Positions 6,185 through 6,338 of a stretch of DNA of 6,338 nucleotides are shown here, one piece after another; within the stretch, counting starts at the first letter, position 1; each line of letters opens with the position of its first letter. The notes beneath the pieces are model-generated. The model ran no database searches, was not told the DNA's origin, and worked only from the letters and a program-made list of their open reading frames with translations. Where the stretch lies: contig JAUQYY010000392.1 in the NCBI GenBank assembly GCA_030587505.1, positions 1 through 6,338 on the forward strand, given 5' to 3'. Position numbers and translations under genes: made by a program. The stretch comes from Candidatus Sigynarchaeota archaeon. GTDB lineage: Archaea; Asgardarchaeota; Jordarchaeia; Jordarchaeales; Jordarchaeaceae.

Positions 6185-6338
6185 ATGGATGAAAAGCTGA
6201 AAATAGTAGAAGCTTTTGTTGCTGAAATAAAGAGAAGATTATACGACGAAATATATGGCGTTTATTTATTCGGTAGTGTAACCAAAGGCACCACCCATAG
6301 CGGGAGTGATATCGATATTTTGGTCATCTATTCCGGTG
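6185..6338 (+). CDS. Minimal nucleotidyltransferase (MNT/NTP_transf_2) domain protein, 3'-truncated by the window
   Basis: Only 51 codons are visible and the frame is still open at the window end. A short N-terminal helix is followed by the polymerase-beta-type nucleotidyltransferase signature: GSVTKG (30-35), then GSDIDILV (40-47), with metal-binding Asp at 42 and 44. Small archaeal proteins of this kind (usually about 90-140 residues) commonly pair with a HEPN-domain protein encoded next door as a toxin-antitoxin module, in which the MNT protein adds AMP to and silences the HEPN RNase. No HEPN partner is visible. It could follow beyond 6338, or the broken frames upstream may once have been a partner; both are inference. 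Its AT-richness relative to the left-hand genes fits recent acquisition or mobile-type cargo. Confidence 0.88.
   Translation, partial: MDEKLKIVEAFVAEIKRRLYDEIYGVYLFGSVTKGTTHSGSDIDILVIYSG

Noticed and set aside
6151..6200. GATGATGA followed by CTGA, resembling C and D boxes of an archaeal guide sRNA
   Set aside because: The CTGA lies inside the nucleotidyltransferase coding region. I found no D'/C' pair or terminal stem, and the GATGATGA is explained by the leader hairpin and chance.

Overview
The window reads as thermophilic archaeal DNA, probably from the Thermoproteota/Korarchaeota/Bathyarchaeota side, though lineage is inference and no marker gene is present. Supporting signs are T-rich TATA-like boxes just upstream of genes, archaeal GGAGGTG / GAGGTGA ribosome binding sites, heavy use of AGG/AGA (Arg) and ATA (Ile), a TTG start, and an archaeal complement of genes including a eukaryote-type PPP protein phosphatase.

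Layout. 1-2165 (+): the 3' four-fifths of a P-type cation ATPase; its 5' end lies before the window. 2166-2267: a 102-base gap with T-rich boxes that probably end the ATPase transcript and start the next. 2268-3131 (+): a complete PP1/PP2A-like Ser/Thr phosphatase. 3132-3170: a 39-base convergent gap. 3171-5585 (-): a complete family GH31 alpha-glucosidase with a TTG start behind a strong Shine-Dalgarno. 5586-6184: about 600 bases without an intact gene. It holds the GH31 promoter, a small palindrome, a gene-like start at 5790 followed by out-of-frame coding-looking fragments (possible pseudogene), and the promoter of the last gene. 6185-6338 (+): the start of a minimal nucleotidyltransferase (MNT) gene, cut by the window end.

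The three large genes do not form one pathway: ion transport across the membrane, protein dephosphorylation, and cytoplasmic maltooligosaccharide or alpha-glucoside breakdown. Each seems to have its own promoter. Base composition falls sharply after about 5600, from roughly 60% GC in sampled gene rows to about 28-40%. With the broken reading frames and the MNT gene, the right end looks like the edge of an accessory or toxin-antitoxin-type segment.

The item most worth following up is the ATPase. It has an extra stretch of about 55 residues between M3 and M4. Its ion-site residues differ from Ca2+ pumps (Lys, Glu and His at positions where SERCA has Asn768, Asn796 and Glu908), and the nucleotide-domain KGAPE lysine is replaced.
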